From a bacterium (GTDB taxonomy: Bacteria; Verrucomicrobiota; Verrucomicrobiia; Limisphaerales; UBA11358), in contig JAJXXW010000024.1 in NCBI GenBank assembly GCA_021780905.1, positions 1 to 34,553 on the forward strand: DNA of 34,553 nucleotides, in the 5' to 3' direction. A model generated the notes under the pieces. It did no database searches, was not told where the DNA came from, and saw only the letters and a program-made list of their open reading frames with translations. The translations under genes and the position numbers were made by a program. Each line of letters begins with the position of its first letter. The first letter of the stretch is position 1. Positions 23,359 to 32,215 of this stretch are shown here, piece after piece.

Positions 23359-24596
23359 ATGAGCCACCCGCTGCAATTCATTTGGAGTGTGCTGCTGCCG
23401 CTGTTGGGACTGGCGTTTGGCGTGTGGCTGCTGGGGTATTCATGGAAGCGAAGCGAGGAGCCGAACAAACTGGTTTTCAAATGGCTGCTGACCTTGGCGT
23501 TGGCTTGCCCCATTGCCTGGGGCGTGGCGCGGCTGTTCAAACTCGGGTTCGCGGCGGGCGGGTTGGGGGGCGCGGCGGTTGCCATCGGCGGACTTTTTCT
23601 AACCGTCGCCGGAGGGTGCGCGATGTATGCCATTTGGCGCCACAGCCTGATTGATGTGGTGACCAGTCCCATCACCTCCCTCTATGACGGCGGCAACGAG
23701 CCGCCGGAGCCGAAGCCGCTTTATTCCATTGCGCTGGCAAAACGGAAATTCAACCGGCCGCTCGAAGCCATCGTTCTCATCCGCGAGCAGCTTGCGAAAT
23801 TCCCGAATGATTTCGAGGGTGTGATGCTGCTCGCCACCATCCAGGCCGAAGACCTGAACGATCTGCCGGGCGCGGAAATCACCTTGAACCATTTCTGCGC
23901 CGCACCCCAGGCACCGGACCGGCAGGTGGTCGCGGCGTGGCCGATTGGCATTTGAAAATGACCGTGGATGTGGACGCGGCGCGGGCCGCCTTGCAGAAAA
24001 TCGTGGCGCGGTTTCCCGACACGGAAATTTCCCTGCGCGCGGAGCAGCGGCTGGCGCAGCTGGGCGAAACGGAGAAAATCCTGCTCGCGCAGCACGACCG
24101 GCAGGCGATGGACGTGCCCGCCGGCGTCACCAACCTCGGCCTGCTGGATTCCACGGCGTGGTTGCGGCCCAGGGCCATTGAGCCGGGCAAGCTGGCTGCC
24201 GTGCACGTCAAGCACCTGGCGCAGCATCCGCACGATGCCGAGGTGCGCGAAAAGCTGGCGACGATTTATGCCCGCGACTTCCGGCGGCTCGATTTGGCGA
24301 CGCTGGAGTTGAACCAATTGATCAACGAGCCGAAGCACCGACCCAAACAGATCGCAGGCTGGCTCAACCTGCTGGCCAATTTTCAGGTGGAACTCGGCGC
24401 GGAACCGGCCGAGGTGATCGCGACGCTGGAAAAAATAGTGGAAAAATTTCCCGATTCGTCCCTGTCCGAAATCACGCAGCGCCGGCTGGCGCGGATCCGC
24501 CTGGAGTTTGAGGCCAAAAAAGAAACGCCGGGCGTAAAGCTCGGCGTTTATGAACAGAATATCGGTTTGAAATACGGATCACCGCGCCAGTTGTAG
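23359..24596 (+). pseudogene. Frameshifted membrane protein with TPR-like region
   Basis: Two abutting frames together encode one protein. The first (23359-23955) starts MSHPLQFIWSVLLPLLGLAF and has three membrane helices, then a soluble part ending NHFCAAPQAPDRQVVAAWPIG before a stop. The second, read from about 23937, continues VADWHLKMTVDVDAARAALQ and on to KETPGVKLGVYEQNIGLKYG. The likely original text is VVAA, a few residues, then ADWHLK, so around ten nucleotides, or another number not divisible by three, appear lost near 23935. The rest keeps TPR-like helices (RLDLATLELNQLIN, ATLEKIVEKFPDSS). It may be a recent mutation, a sequencing or assembly error, or two independently translated parts. 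It overlaps the next gene tail-to-tail by 18 nt. Confidence 0.7.
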
Positions 24597-24974
24597 CGCA
24601 ATTTCCTTTTCAAGCTGGTGGGACAGCTCCACATCGCTCACGCCCCAGCCGCTGCGCGTCTCCACATCCACCTGCGTGATCCGGGGATCCACGACTTGCA
24701 CCCGGATCCAGACATCCTTCTGGTTGACCTTGCCTTGCAGCGACCGGGTGGCGTTGGTGGTGTCGTGCGGAATGTATTCGTCCAACAGCACCCCGTTGTT
24801 CTGGATCACAACGACGGAGGCCTGATACACCTGGTCAATGGTGCGCTGATAGCGGCCCGTCACGCTGTCCTGACTCCAGGTGGTGGCAAAATGGTTCGTG
24901 TCGCTCACGGTTTTGACGCAGCCAACGGCCACCCAAGCCGCACCGGCGAGAACGGCGAAAAATTTAATTTTCAT
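24579..24974 (-). CDS. DUF3568-like lipoprotein
   Basis: This encodes 131 residues with a lipoprotein signal peptide and lipobox VAVGC (Cys19; MKIKFFAVLAGAAWVAVGC). The mature part reads VKTVSDTNHFATTW, QDSVTGRYQRTIDQVYQAS, and a C-terminal strand-rich region with VQVVDPRITQVDVETRSGWG. The size and the pattern of a small domain built around a helix and curved sheet fit DUF3568-type lipoproteins. The ATG at 24974 is chosen over 24989 because it starts the signal peptide properly. It overlaps the end of the preceding plus-strand gene by 18 nt. Function is unknown; an outer-membrane lipid anchor is inferred. Confidence 0.75.
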   Translation of the reverse strand: MKIKFFAVLAGAAWVAVGCVKTVSDTNHFATTWSQDSVTGRYQRTIDQVYQASVVVIQNNGVLLDEYIPHDTTNATRSLQGKVNQKDVWIRVQVVDPRITQVDVETRSGWGVSDVELSHQLEKEIALQLAR

Positions 24975-25032
24975 ATAATCACAATCCAACCGAAAACCGC
25001 GCCCGCGTCAAGCACGATTATCACCCCGCCGC

Positions 25033-25686
25033 TCAAAACCGTTTCGCCGCCGCCGGCTTCAGCGGCGCAAACGTCCGGCGATGAATCGGACACGCGCCGT
25101 GTTTTTGAATCGCCGCCAGATGGCGCGCCGTGCCGTAACCCTTGTGCTCGGCAAAGCCGTATTCGGGAAACTGCACGGCGTATGCCCGCATCCGCCGGTC
25201 GCGCGTGACCTTGGCCAGCACGCTCGCGGCGGCGATGGAATAGCTCCGCGCATCACCTCCCACGATGGCCGTCTGCGGCACGCGCAAGGTTTTGACCGGG
25301 CGACCGTCCACGAGCGCGTGCGGCGGCAACGGATTCAACTGCGCCAGCGCGGCGTTCATGGCGCGGTGCGTCGCCTGCAAAATGTTGATTTCGTCAATCA
25401 CGCCGGCATCCACGGCGGCGATGGCGAATTCAATCTCGGCGCAGCGGGTGAGAAATTCAAAATACTGTTCGCGCTGGGCCGCAGTAAGCTGCTTGGAATC
25501 GTTCAGACCGGCGAGTTCGCCGGGCAAGCCGGATTCCGCCCAGCGCGGCGGCAGTATGGCGGCGGCGGCCACCACCGGCCCCGCGAGCGGCCCGCGCCCG
25601 GCCTCGTCAATGCCCGCCACGCGCGCCACTTTTTGTTGCCAGAGCGTGCGCTCGAATTCAAAGCGGTCTAGGAGTTGGGCGGACAT
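25033..25686 (-). CDS. rnhB: Ribonuclease HII
   Basis: This encodes 217 residues from ATG 25686 and removes RNA from RNA-DNA hybrids and misincorporated ribonucleotides. The first catalytic Asp-Glu pair lies in GIDEAGRGPLAGPVV. The further acidic residues lie in LNDSKQLT, LVDGR and GGDARSYSIAAASVLAKVTR, followed by the conserved C-terminal arginine-rich helix with YGFAEHKGYGTARH. All motifs are complete. The longer frame back to 25707 uses a TTG and adds unconserved residues. Upstream, 63 nt separate it from the small ABM-like gene, which points the same way and may be co-transcribed with it. Confidence 0.95.
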   Translation of the reverse strand: MSAQLLDRFEFERTLWQQKVARVAGIDEAGRGPLAGPVVAAAAILPPRWAESGLPGELAGLNDSKQLTAAQREQYFEFLTRCAEIEFAIAAVDAGVIDEINILQATHRAMNAALAQLNPLPPHALVDGRPVKTLRVPQTAIVGGDARSYSIAAASVLAKVTRDRRMRAYAVQFPEYGFAEHKGYGTARHLAAIQKHGACPIHRRTFAPLKPAAAKRF

Positions 25687-25749
25687 GGAAAAATCGCGGC
25701 GAGCCAAAACGAATGGCCACTTATTTTACAGGCGTTTTTGCTTTCTTTC

Positions 25750-26091
25750 TTAGAACTGAATCGCTCTCTCCAACGAGTGACGCGCCCTACCAGCGTCGTG
25801 ATTTTTAATATGGGTGATGACCTTGCCCTCGGAAATCTGCATGGCGGCGAGGCTCATCGCCGGGGCGTATTTGGCGATGAAGCCGCGCGCCGCCTTGACG
25901 CTTTGGTTGATACCGCGCTTGTGCCGGCAGACCGTCACGGAAAATCCCCCGCGGCGATCCCGCGCCAGCGTGTAGCTGACCAGACCGTTGACCGCGCACA
26001 TGAGGCTTTGCACCTCGGCCTGGTGGTGTTCCAGCAGGCCGAACAGTTTCTTGGCACCTTTGCCGTAATAGGTTCGGATCACAACTAGCAT
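25750..26091 (-). CDS. Small ABM-like dimeric alpha-beta barrel protein
   Basis: This encodes 113 residues. The N-terminus MLVVIRTYYGKGAKKLFGLL, a helix (QAEVQSLMCAVNGLVSYTL), then GGFSVTVCRHKRGINQSVKA and a C-terminal helix suit the antibiotic-biosynthesis-monooxygenase-like barrel, in which two strands pack on helices. No haem or flavin ligand is obvious. It has a strong Shine-Dalgarno sequence (GAGGTGA at 26102-26096 on the minus strand, with 7 nt between GAGG and the ATG). Function is unknown; family by fold pattern only. It is divergent from mreB. Confidence 0.55.
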   Translation of the reverse strand: MLVVIRTYYGKGAKKLFGLLEHHQAEVQSLMCAVNGLVSYTLARDRRGGFSVTVCRHKRGINQSVKAARGFIAKYAPAMSLAAMQISEGKVITHIKNHDAGRARHSLERAIQF

Positions 26092-26238
26092 GATTTCACC
26101 TCAACTTTCATTTCCACGGGTTGGGTTCGGCTAATCCGAAGCGACCCTAATTCTGGCGCCGCCGGTTGTCGAGCCAAATTCCGCCCACCGGCCGGCTGAC
26201 GCCGGCGGGATTTGTAAAATAACCGTGACATTCGCCGC

Positions 26239-26266
26239 TTGACCTTTGGGGTGAAGGGGTTTTAAC
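26239..26266 (+). promoter_or_regulatory. Candidate promoter of the mreB cluster
   Basis: TTGACC (26239-26244, five of six) and TTTAAC (26261-26266, four of six) are 16 nt apart, about 20 nt before the ATG at 26288. A GCCGGC/GCCGGC hairpin lies about 30-50 nt further upstream. Motif evidence only. Confidence 0.45.
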
Positions 26267-26287
26267 TGTCCCCGACTAGGCACATTC

Positions 26288-27316
26288 ATGCTAGAGCAAT
26301 TCAAAAGCCTGTTCTCCAATGACATTGGAATAGACTTGGGCACGGCCAATTCCCTTGTCTATGTGCGGGATCGTGGAATCGTCCTGCGCGAACCATCGGT
26401 GGTGGCCATCCAGGCGGGAACAACAAATGTTCTTGCCGTCGGTGACGAAGCTAAACGGATGCTGGGCCGCACGCCCGGCAATATCGTGGCCATCCGCCCG
26501 ATGAAGGACGGCGTGATCGCCGACTTCGAAATCACCGAGGCGATGTTGCGTCACTTCATCCAGAAAGTGCATCACCGGAAACTCATCGCCCCACGCGTCG
26601 TGGTCGCGGTGCCCTCCGGCATCACGGAGGTGGAGAAACGGGCCGTCAAGGATTCCGCCACGCACGCGGGCGCGCGCGAGGTGTATTTGATCGAGCAGCC
26701 GATGGCTTCGGCCATTGGCGTCGGTCTGCCGGTGCATGAGCCGGCGGGCAACATGATCGTGGATATCGGCGGGGGAACTTGCGAGATTGCAATCATCTCC
26801 CTCGCCGGCATCGTCTTCAGCCGCAGCCTGCGGGTGGGCGGGGACGAACTGGATGCCACGATCATCGCCCACATGAAACGTGCCTACAACATGATGATAG
26901 GTGAACGCACCGCAGAAGAAATCAAGATTCGCATCGGCTCCGCCTTTCCGCTGGAACAAGAACTGACGATGGACGTCAAAGGCCGCGACCTGGGGTCGGG
27001 GCTGCCCAAGACGTTGACCATCCGTTCCGAGGAAGTTCGCGAGGCGCTGCAGGAACCGCTTTCGAGCATTCTCGAATCCATCCGCATCACGCTGGAACGC
27101 TGTCCGCCCGAACTCGCCTCCGATCTCGTGGATCGCGGCCTGGTGATGGCCGGCGGCGGCTCGCTGATCCGGGGCATTGACAAGCTCGTGGCCGGCGAAA
27201 CCGGCCTGCCCGTGCATCTTGCTGACGACCCGATGAGCGCCGTCGCCGAGGGCACGGGCCGCGTGTTGCAGGAGATCGAATTCCTGAAACGCGTCGCGAC
27301 CAACGCCAAATACTGA
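26288..27316 (+). CDS. mreB: Rod-shape protein MreB
   Basis: This encodes a 342-residue bacterial actin that guides the elongasome. The ATP-binding motifs are DLGTANSLVYV (phosphate 1), DIGGGTCEIAIISL (phosphate 2), and MAGGGSLIRGIDK (adenosine). Length is normal, and an N-terminal amphipathic sequence (MLEQFKSLF) could touch the membrane. It heads a co-oriented cluster mreB-mreC-mreD-mrdA-rodA-RNase E/G, with mreC beginning 44 nt later. Presence of the whole set implies a rod-like or elongating cell with lateral peptidoglycan synthesis. Confidence 0.97.
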   Translation: MLEQFKSLFSNDIGIDLGTANSLVYVRDRGIVLREPSVVAIQAGTTNVLAVGDEAKRMLGRTPGNIVAIRPMKDGVIADFEITEAMLRHFIQKVHHRKLIAPRVVVAVPSGITEVEKRAVKDSATHAGAREVYLIEQPMASAIGVGLPVHEPAGNMIVDIGGGTCEIAIISLAGIVFSRSLRVGGDELDATIIAHMKRAYNMMIGERTAEEIKIRIGSAFPLEQELTMDVKGRDLGSGLPKTLTIRSEEVREALQEPLSSILESIRITLERCPPELASDLVDRGLVMAGGGSLIRGIDKLVAGETGLPVHLADDPMSAVAEGTGRVLQEIEFLKRVATNAKY

Positions 27317-27360
27317 TTCTTCCGGGAGTTCACCGCCTGACGGCGAAGGCCGTTTAGCGG

Positions 27361-28167
27361 ATGTTTAAACAAAAAAATTATCTGGCGCTCGGCGCGGTGG
27401 TGTTCGTGGCAATCATTCTGTTGAGTCTGCCCACGCGCGCGACCTCGCGCCTGAAACTGGTCGTCGGCAGTTGGTTCCTGCCCTTGTTCGGCCTCGCCGG
27501 TGCCGCGCAAAAACTCCCGGCCGACCTGGCCGATTCCGTCCTGCCGCGCCGCGAACTGCTGAAGCAAATTGACAACCTCCGCCGCGAAAACCAGCAGCTC
27601 CGCTCGCAGTCCGTCCAGAGCGCCGCCATCGCCCGCGAAAACGAGCAGCTTCGGGCGCTGTTTAATCGGGCAAAACAACTGCCGTGGCGTTTGAAGATGG
27701 CCTATGTCATCGGCCGCGATCCGGCCAATTGGTGGCGCACCGTTCGTATTGACCGCGGCAGTCAGGATGGCCTCACCAACAATCTGCCCGTCTTGTCCGC
27801 CGAAGGTTGTCTGATCGGCCGGATTTCATCGGTGGCGGATCACGATGCCCAGGTGGTTTTGGTTGGCGACCCGAACTGCCGCGTTTCCGCGCTCGTGGAA
27901 AATGCCGCGCACGATATGGGCGTGCTCATTGCCGGCGGCACGCTCGACACATCGCTCGTGGAACTGACCTACCTGGCCAGCAGCACGAATTTGAAGCCCG
28001 GCCAGAATGTCATCACCAGCGGCCTCGGCGGGATTTTTCCGAAAGGCATTCCCATCGGCCAGGTGGTGGACTCGCGCTCCGTTGAATACGGTCTTTACAC
28101 CGACGCGCGAGTGAAGCTGAACGCGAACCTCGGTTCGCTGGAACAAGTCTGGGTGCTGTTCCCCTAA
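27361..28167 (+). CDS. mreC: Rod-shape protein MreC
   Basis: This encodes 268 residues: a short cytoplasmic tail, one membrane helix (about residues 7-27, LALGAVVFVAIILLSLPTRA), a coiled coil (about 63-108, ELLKQIDNLRRENQQLRSQ), and the periplasmic beta-barrel domain (GLTNNLPVLSAEGCLIGRIS, SALVENAAHDMGVLIAG, GQNVITSGLGGIFPKGIPIG). It bridges MreB, PBP2 and RodA in the elongasome. The stop at 28167 is followed at once by a possible micro-ORF and then mreD. Domain composition is typical. Confidence 0.95.
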   Translation: MFKQKNYLALGAVVFVAIILLSLPTRATSRLKLVVGSWFLPLFGLAGAAQKLPADLADSVLPRRELLKQIDNLRRENQQLRSQSVQSAAIARENEQLRALFNRAKQLPWRLKMAYVIGRDPANWWRTVRIDRGSQDGLTNNLPVLSAEGCLIGRISSVADHDAQVVLVGDPNCRVSALVENAAHDMGVLIAGGTLDTSLVELTYLASSTNLKPGQNVITSGLGGIFPKGIPIGQVVDSRSVEYGLYTDARVKLNANLGSLEQVWVLFP

Positions 28168-28168
28168 C

Positions 28169-28273
28169 ATGAAAAAACCTTCAACCTTCAACCGTCAGCC
28201 GGCAACGCCCAATGAGAGTTTGGTGAGGCGCGCCAGCGGCATTGAATGGTGGGAGTTTGCGGCTGATTGTTGA
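28169..28273 (+). CDS. Possible 34-residue micro-ORF between mreC and mreD
   Basis: An ATG one nucleotide after the mreC stop opens a 34-codon frame reading MKKPSTFNRQPATPNESLVR, then RASGIEWWEFAADC, and ending 14 nt before the mreD GTG. The terminal WWEF is unusual for chance sequence. It fills the only real gap in this part of the cluster. No Shine-Dalgarno sequence is evident beyond possible coupling to mreC. Low confidence; it may be untranslated. Confidence 0.3.
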   Translation: MKKPSTFNRQPATPNESLVRRASGIEWWEFAADC

Positions 28274-28287
28274 ATGTTTTCCCCACC

Positions 28288-28845
28288 GTGAACCCGTTCC
28301 AAACCATCCTGATTCTGGCCTTTGCGTTGCTCGCCGTCTTTGGCGAGGCGACGCTATCCGCGCCGCGCCATTGGCTTGGCGCACAGGTGGACTTGCTGCC
28401 GGGGCTGATGGTTTACGCCGCGCTCAACGCCGGTCTGCCCACCGTCGCCCTGCTGGCGGTGCTGGGCGGCGTCTGGTTCGATACGTTGTCGGCCAATCCG
28501 CTCGGCATCAGCATTCTGCCGCTGGCGGTCGTCGGCTGGCCGATTTACTGGCGGCGCGATTTGATTCTGCGCGATCTGCCGTTCGCGCAATTTGTCCTTG
28601 GGGCCGCCGCCAGCGGGGTCGCGCCGGCACTGACGATGTTGATGCTGTTGAGCGGTGGCCAGGAACTGCTCCTGGGCTGGGGCACGCTCTGGCAATGGCT
28701 GGTGATGACCGCCGCCGGCGCCGTCGCCACGCCGTTTATGTTTGAGCTGATGGCGGCCTGCCGCCGCGCGCTCGGCTACCAGCCGCGAACGGAGGTCAGT
28801 TTCCGCCCCGACCGCGAAATCCAGCGCAGTTGGAAGAAATTATGA
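28288..28845 (+). CDS. mreD: MreD-like membrane protein
   Basis: This encodes 185 residues with about five membrane helices (TILILAFALLAVFGEATLSA, LMVYAALNAGLPTVALLAVL, SILPLAVVGWPIYW, FVLGAAASGVAPALTMLMLL, LVMTAAGAVATPFMFELMAA). MreD is poorly conserved; identity here rests on the membrane pattern and its place between mreC and mrdA. The GTG at 28288 is chosen because it gives MNPFQTILIL directly before the first helix. An earlier in-frame TTG at 28267 is less attractive. The C-terminal tail is polar (TEVSFRPDREIQRSWKKL) and cytoplasmic. Confidence 0.8.
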   Translation: MNPFQTILILAFALLAVFGEATLSAPRHWLGAQVDLLPGLMVYAALNAGLPTVALLAVLGGVWFDTLSANPLGISILPLAVVGWPIYWRRDLILRDLPFAQFVLGAAASGVAPALTMLMLLSGGQELLLGWGTLWQWLVMTAAGAVATPFMFELMAACRRALGYQPRTEVSFRPDREIQRSWKKL

Positions 28846-28860
28846 AATGAAACAACAAAC

Positions 28861-28944
28861 CACGGATAGACAATGAACACGGATAAAAACGGCGAGGCGA
28901 TGTTTCTTAAATTCCAAATCGGGGTCCATCTGTTTTTATCCGAG
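28861..28944. repeat. Imperfect inverted repeat of the CACGGATAAAAAC type
   Basis: CACGGATAAAAAC (28878-28890) pairs with GTTTTTATCCGAG (28932-28944) with one mismatch; an extra CACGGATA copy starts at 28861. It fills most of the 113-nt gap between mreD and mrdA. The sequence resembles dispersed intergenic repeats that I recall from Verrucomicrobiota genomes (from memory; needs a search). It could form a hairpin in the polycistronic mRNA. Confidence 0.75.
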
Positions 28945-28958
28945 GTTGAAAAATTAAA

Positions 28959-30995
28959 ATGCTAGTCTTTGACGAACTGAAAAAAAACGAGCCGCATCTC
29001 CGCCTGGTCGCGGTGGGGTTGATGGCCGGGCTGTGCCTTTTGCTCGTCGGCCTCTGGTGGGTGCAGGTCGTTTCGTCGCGCGAATACCAGGAACATTTGA
29101 CCACGCAGGCGTATCGCACCATCCGGTTGCCGGCGGTGCGCGGCAAGATTCTCGACCGCGCAGGCCGGGTGCTCGCCGAAAACCAGCCGCGCTACAACTT
29201 GAGTCTTTACTTGGACGATTTGCACCAGCCGTTTGATGCGGCTTACGGCGGACTTCTGAAATCCGCCCGCCTCGCGCAGCGGCAAAACATCGCCAGCGCC
29301 GAAAAGCGCCTCCACCGCTCGCTGACGAAGGCGGAGCGGAAACAATTTGCGTTCAAGCCGGAACAGCTTCAAGCGCTGCGCGAACGGGCGCGCGCGCGTG
29401 TGGCCGGCGGCATCATCGCGCAGGTCAGCGAGAAAATCGGCCAGCCGCTCGCGTTCGACGCCGCGCAGTTCAACCGTCATTACGCCACGCGGCTGGCGCT
29501 GCCGTTTCCGATTTTGAAAGATCTTGATGCGGCGCAAATCGCGCGTTTCGAGGAAAACTTTTCCGGCGGCCTCGGCGCGGATCTGGATTTGCAGTCGGTG
29601 CGCAGCTATCCGCTCGGCGACACGGCGGCGCATCTGCTCGGCTACTTGCAGCACGACAACAGTTCCGAGGAGGGCGAGGACGCCTTTTTCAACTACCGCC
29701 TGCCGGATTTTCGCGGCGTCGTGGGGGTGGAATACGGCTTCGATGAGGAATTGCGCGGCCGCGCCGGCGCGGAATCGCTGCTGGTCAACAGCCAGGGCTA
29801 CCGCCAGTCGGAAAACATCTGGAGCCAGCCGGAACCGGGCCGGAATGTGGTGCTGACCGTGGACCTGGATTTGCAGCACGCCGCCGAGGAATCCATCCTC
29901 CGGCATCACGGCGCGGATGCGCGCGCGGCCGTGGTGGTGATGGACGTGCGCAACGGCGACGTGCTGGCGATGGCCTCGACGCCGGCGATCAACCCGCTGT
30001 TTTTCACCGGCGGACTCTCGCCGCAGGAAATGCAGCGCGAAGCGGCGCGGCGCGCAGACATGAAACTGCGTCCGGAAATCAACCGCGCAACACAGGAAAA
30101 TTATGCGCCGGGTTCCATCTTCAAAGTCATCGTCGGCCTCGCGGCGCTGGAGGGGGGCTTGAATCCCGAAAAAGTTTACGGCGTGCAGGCCGATCCGACG
30201 CGGCCGGGGCGCGGCTGTGTTTATGTCGGCCGGCGCAAGATTGACGACACCGCCCCGCCCGGCGAATACAACTTCAAGCGCGCGCTGGAGCGGTCGAGCA
30301 ATTCGTATTTTATCCAGACCGGCTCGGACGCGGGCGCGGAACGCATCGTGGCGCTGGCGGAGAAATTTCATCTGGGCGAAAACTTCGACCTGCCGACGCG
30401 GCAGGAGACGAGCGGCAACCTGCCGACGCTGTCGCGGATCCACGAGGGCTGGAGCGCGGGCGACACGGCGAATCTGTGCATTGGCCAGGGCGAAGTTTCG
30501 GTTACGCCGTTGCAGATGGCCGTGGTTTATGCGGCGATTGCCAATGGCGGCACGGTGTTCTGGCCGCGGCTGGTTTCGCGGATTGAGCCGCAGGATCCGA
30601 TGTCGCGTGACGTGGCGACAAATTTCCCCGCCGCGCTGGTCTGCGACCGCATCGGCGTGAGTGCGCGGAGCCTGGGCGTTTTGCACAGCGCGATGCTCGG
30701 CGAGACGGAAGACCAGATTGAAGGCACCGGCATAAAAGCCTGCGTGCCCGGCCTGCGCATCTGCGGCAAGACCGGCACGGCGCAGGTGGAAGACGAACAC
30801 AACCGCGTGGTGGACCATACGACGTGGTTTGCGTCGTTCGCGCCGTATGAAAAGCCGAAATACGCCGTGGTGGTGATGGTGGAAAGCGGTTCGTCCGGCG
30901 GCGCATCCTGCGCGCCGGTCGCGCACGACATTTACGAAACAATTTTGGAGAAGGAAAAATCCGGCGCGGGGAAGACTCTCGCGTCGGCCTATTAA
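28959..30995 (+). CDS. mrdA: Penicillin-binding protein 2 (elongasome transpeptidase)
   Basis: This encodes 678 residues that crosslink peptidoglycan during elongation as the partner of RodA. A membrane helix lies at about 17-38, followed by the N-terminal pedestal with RGKILDRAGRVLAENQPRYN. The transpeptidase domain has all active-site motifs: SxxK at S386-K389 (PGSIFK), SxN at S446-N448, and KTG at 604-606 (CGKTGTAQ). Both the pedestal and the domain are full length. The gene is followed by rodA after 2 nt, as in most rod clusters. It would be a beta-lactam target (mecillinam-type), by family knowledge. Confidence 0.95.
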   Translation: MLVFDELKKNEPHLRLVAVGLMAGLCLLLVGLWWVQVVSSREYQEHLTTQAYRTIRLPAVRGKILDRAGRVLAENQPRYNLSLYLDDLHQPFDAAYGGLLKSARLAQRQNIASAEKRLHRSLTKAERKQFAFKPEQLQALRERARARVAGGIIAQVSEKIGQPLAFDAAQFNRHYATRLALPFPILKDLDAAQIARFEENFSGGLGADLDLQSVRSYPLGDTAAHLLGYLQHDNSSEEGEDAFFNYRLPDFRGVVGVEYGFDEELRGRAGAESLLVNSQGYRQSENIWSQPEPGRNVVLTVDLDLQHAAEESILRHHGADARAAVVVMDVRNGDVLAMASTPAINPLFFTGGLSPQEMQREAARRADMKLRPEINRATQENYAPGSIFKVIVGLAALEGGLNPEKVYGVQADPTRPGRGCVYVGRRKIDDTAPPGEYNFKRALERSSNSYFIQTGSDAGAERIVALAEKFHLGENFDLPTRQETSGNLPTLSRIHEGWSAGDTANLCIGQGEVSVTPLQMAVVYAAIANGGTVFWPRLVSRIEPQDPMSRDVATNFPAALVCDRIGVSARSLGVLHSAMLGETEDQIEGTGIKACVPGLRICGKTGTAQVEDEHNRVVDHTTWFASFAPYEKPKYAVVVMVESGSSGGASCAPVAHDIYETILEKEKSGAGKTLASAY

Positions 30996-30997
30996 CG

Positions 30998-32212
30998 ATG
31001 TTTTCGACCGGCACAACTCCGCGCGAATCGTTCGACCGGCTGCAAATCGCGGCCCTGGCCGGGCTGATGTTTGTCGGCGCGGCCTTCGTGTTCAGCGCGA
31101 CGATGGTGAGCGACTTCGCGGCGGCGCAGCCGTGGTATGACCAGACTTGGGTGAGGCAGATCGTCTGGTATGCGCTCGGCTTCAGCGTGGCGGCAGCGAT
31201 GTGCCTGTTGGATTATCACACCCTGGCGCGGTGGTCGTTTGTCGCGTATTGGGCGATGATCATTTGCCTTGTCGCCGTGTTGATTCCGCACATCGGCTCG
31301 ATGCACTTCGGCGCGCGGCGGTGGATTGATCTGCGAATTTTCCAATTCCAGCCGAGTGAATTTGCCAAGCTGGCGTTCATCCTGGCGGGCGCGAATTTTT
31401 TGAGCCGGCCGCCGGACGAACTGAAACGGCTGGAAGTTTTCTGGCAGGGCATCGGCCTGCTGCTGCTGCCGTTCCTGTTGATTTTGAAGGAGCCGGATTT
31501 GGGTTCCGCGCTGGTGCTGCTGCCGACGGGATTGGTGATGATGCTGGTCGCGGGCACGCCGCGCGGCTATCTGCTCAAGCTCATCGGCCTCGTCGGTTTG
31601 CTGGCGACGCTGTTTGTTGTGGACATCAAATTTTTACCGGCGCGCTGGCAGGTGCCGATGCAGGACTACCAGCGCAACCGGCTGCTGATTTATTTTGGCC
31701 GGGATTACACCGATTTCGCTCCGCCCAACGCCACCCCGGCGGAGTTGCGACGCCTCAAACAAAAACAAGCGGATGATGGTTACAACATCCGCCAGGCGTT
31801 GATTTCCGTCGGCTCCGGTGGGCTGACGGGAAAAGGCTGGCGGCAGGGCACCCAAAACGCTTTGGGCTATCTGCCGCGGGCGGTGGCACACAACGACTTC
31901 ATCTTCTCGGTCATCGCCGAGGAGGAAGGCTTCGTTGGCAGCGTCGCCGTTTTGGCGCTGTATGCGGTGGTTCTCTTCACCGGATTGAGAATCGCCGGCC
32001 AGGCGCGCGACCGCCTGGGCAAGCTCGTGGCGGTGGGCGTGGTGACGCTCATCTTCAGCCACGTATTCATCAACATCGGAATGAACATTCGCATCATGCC
32101 CGTGACGGGTGTGCCACTGCCGCTGCTATCGTATGGCGGATCTTCAGTGCTGTGCTCGTTGATCGCCGTGGGCTTGATGCAAAACATACACATCCATCGA
32201 AAGGGATACTAA
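30998..32212 (+). CDS. rodA: Peptidoglycan polymerase RodA (SEDS)
   Basis: This encodes 404 residues of the SEDS family: about ten membrane helices, the large extracytoplasmic loop with QDYQRNRLLIYF and GYNIRQALISVGSGGLTGKG, and the signature NIRIMPVTGVPLPLLSYGGS near the C-terminus. RodA polymerises glycan strands from lipid II with PBP2. It lies 2 nt after mrdA and 3 nt before the RNase E/G gene. Nothing is missing by eye. The start MFSTGTTPRESFDRLQIAAL is plausible, with the cytoplasmic N-terminus before the first helix. Confidence 0.95.
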   Translation: MFSTGTTPRESFDRLQIAALAGLMFVGAAFVFSATMVSDFAAAQPWYDQTWVRQIVWYALGFSVAAAMCLLDYHTLARWSFVAYWAMIICLVAVLIPHIGSMHFGARRWIDLRIFQFQPSEFAKLAFILAGANFLSRPPDELKRLEVFWQGIGLLLLPFLLILKEPDLGSALVLLPTGLVMMLVAGTPRGYLLKLIGLVGLLATLFVVDIKFLPARWQVPMQDYQRNRLLIYFGRDYTDFAPPNATPAELRRLKQKQADDGYNIRQALISVGSGGLTGKGWRQGTQNALGYLPRAVAHNDFIFSVIAEEEGFVGSVAVLALYAVVLFTGLRIAGQARDRLGKLVAVGVVTLIFSHVFINIGMNIRIMPVTGVPLPLLSYGGSSVLCSLIAVGLMQNIHIHRKGY

Positions 32213-32215
32213 ACT

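Noticed and set aside
28962..31016. 684-codon minus-strand frame opposite mrdA
   Set aside because: Shadow of the PBP2 gene, which has all active-site motifs on the plus strand.
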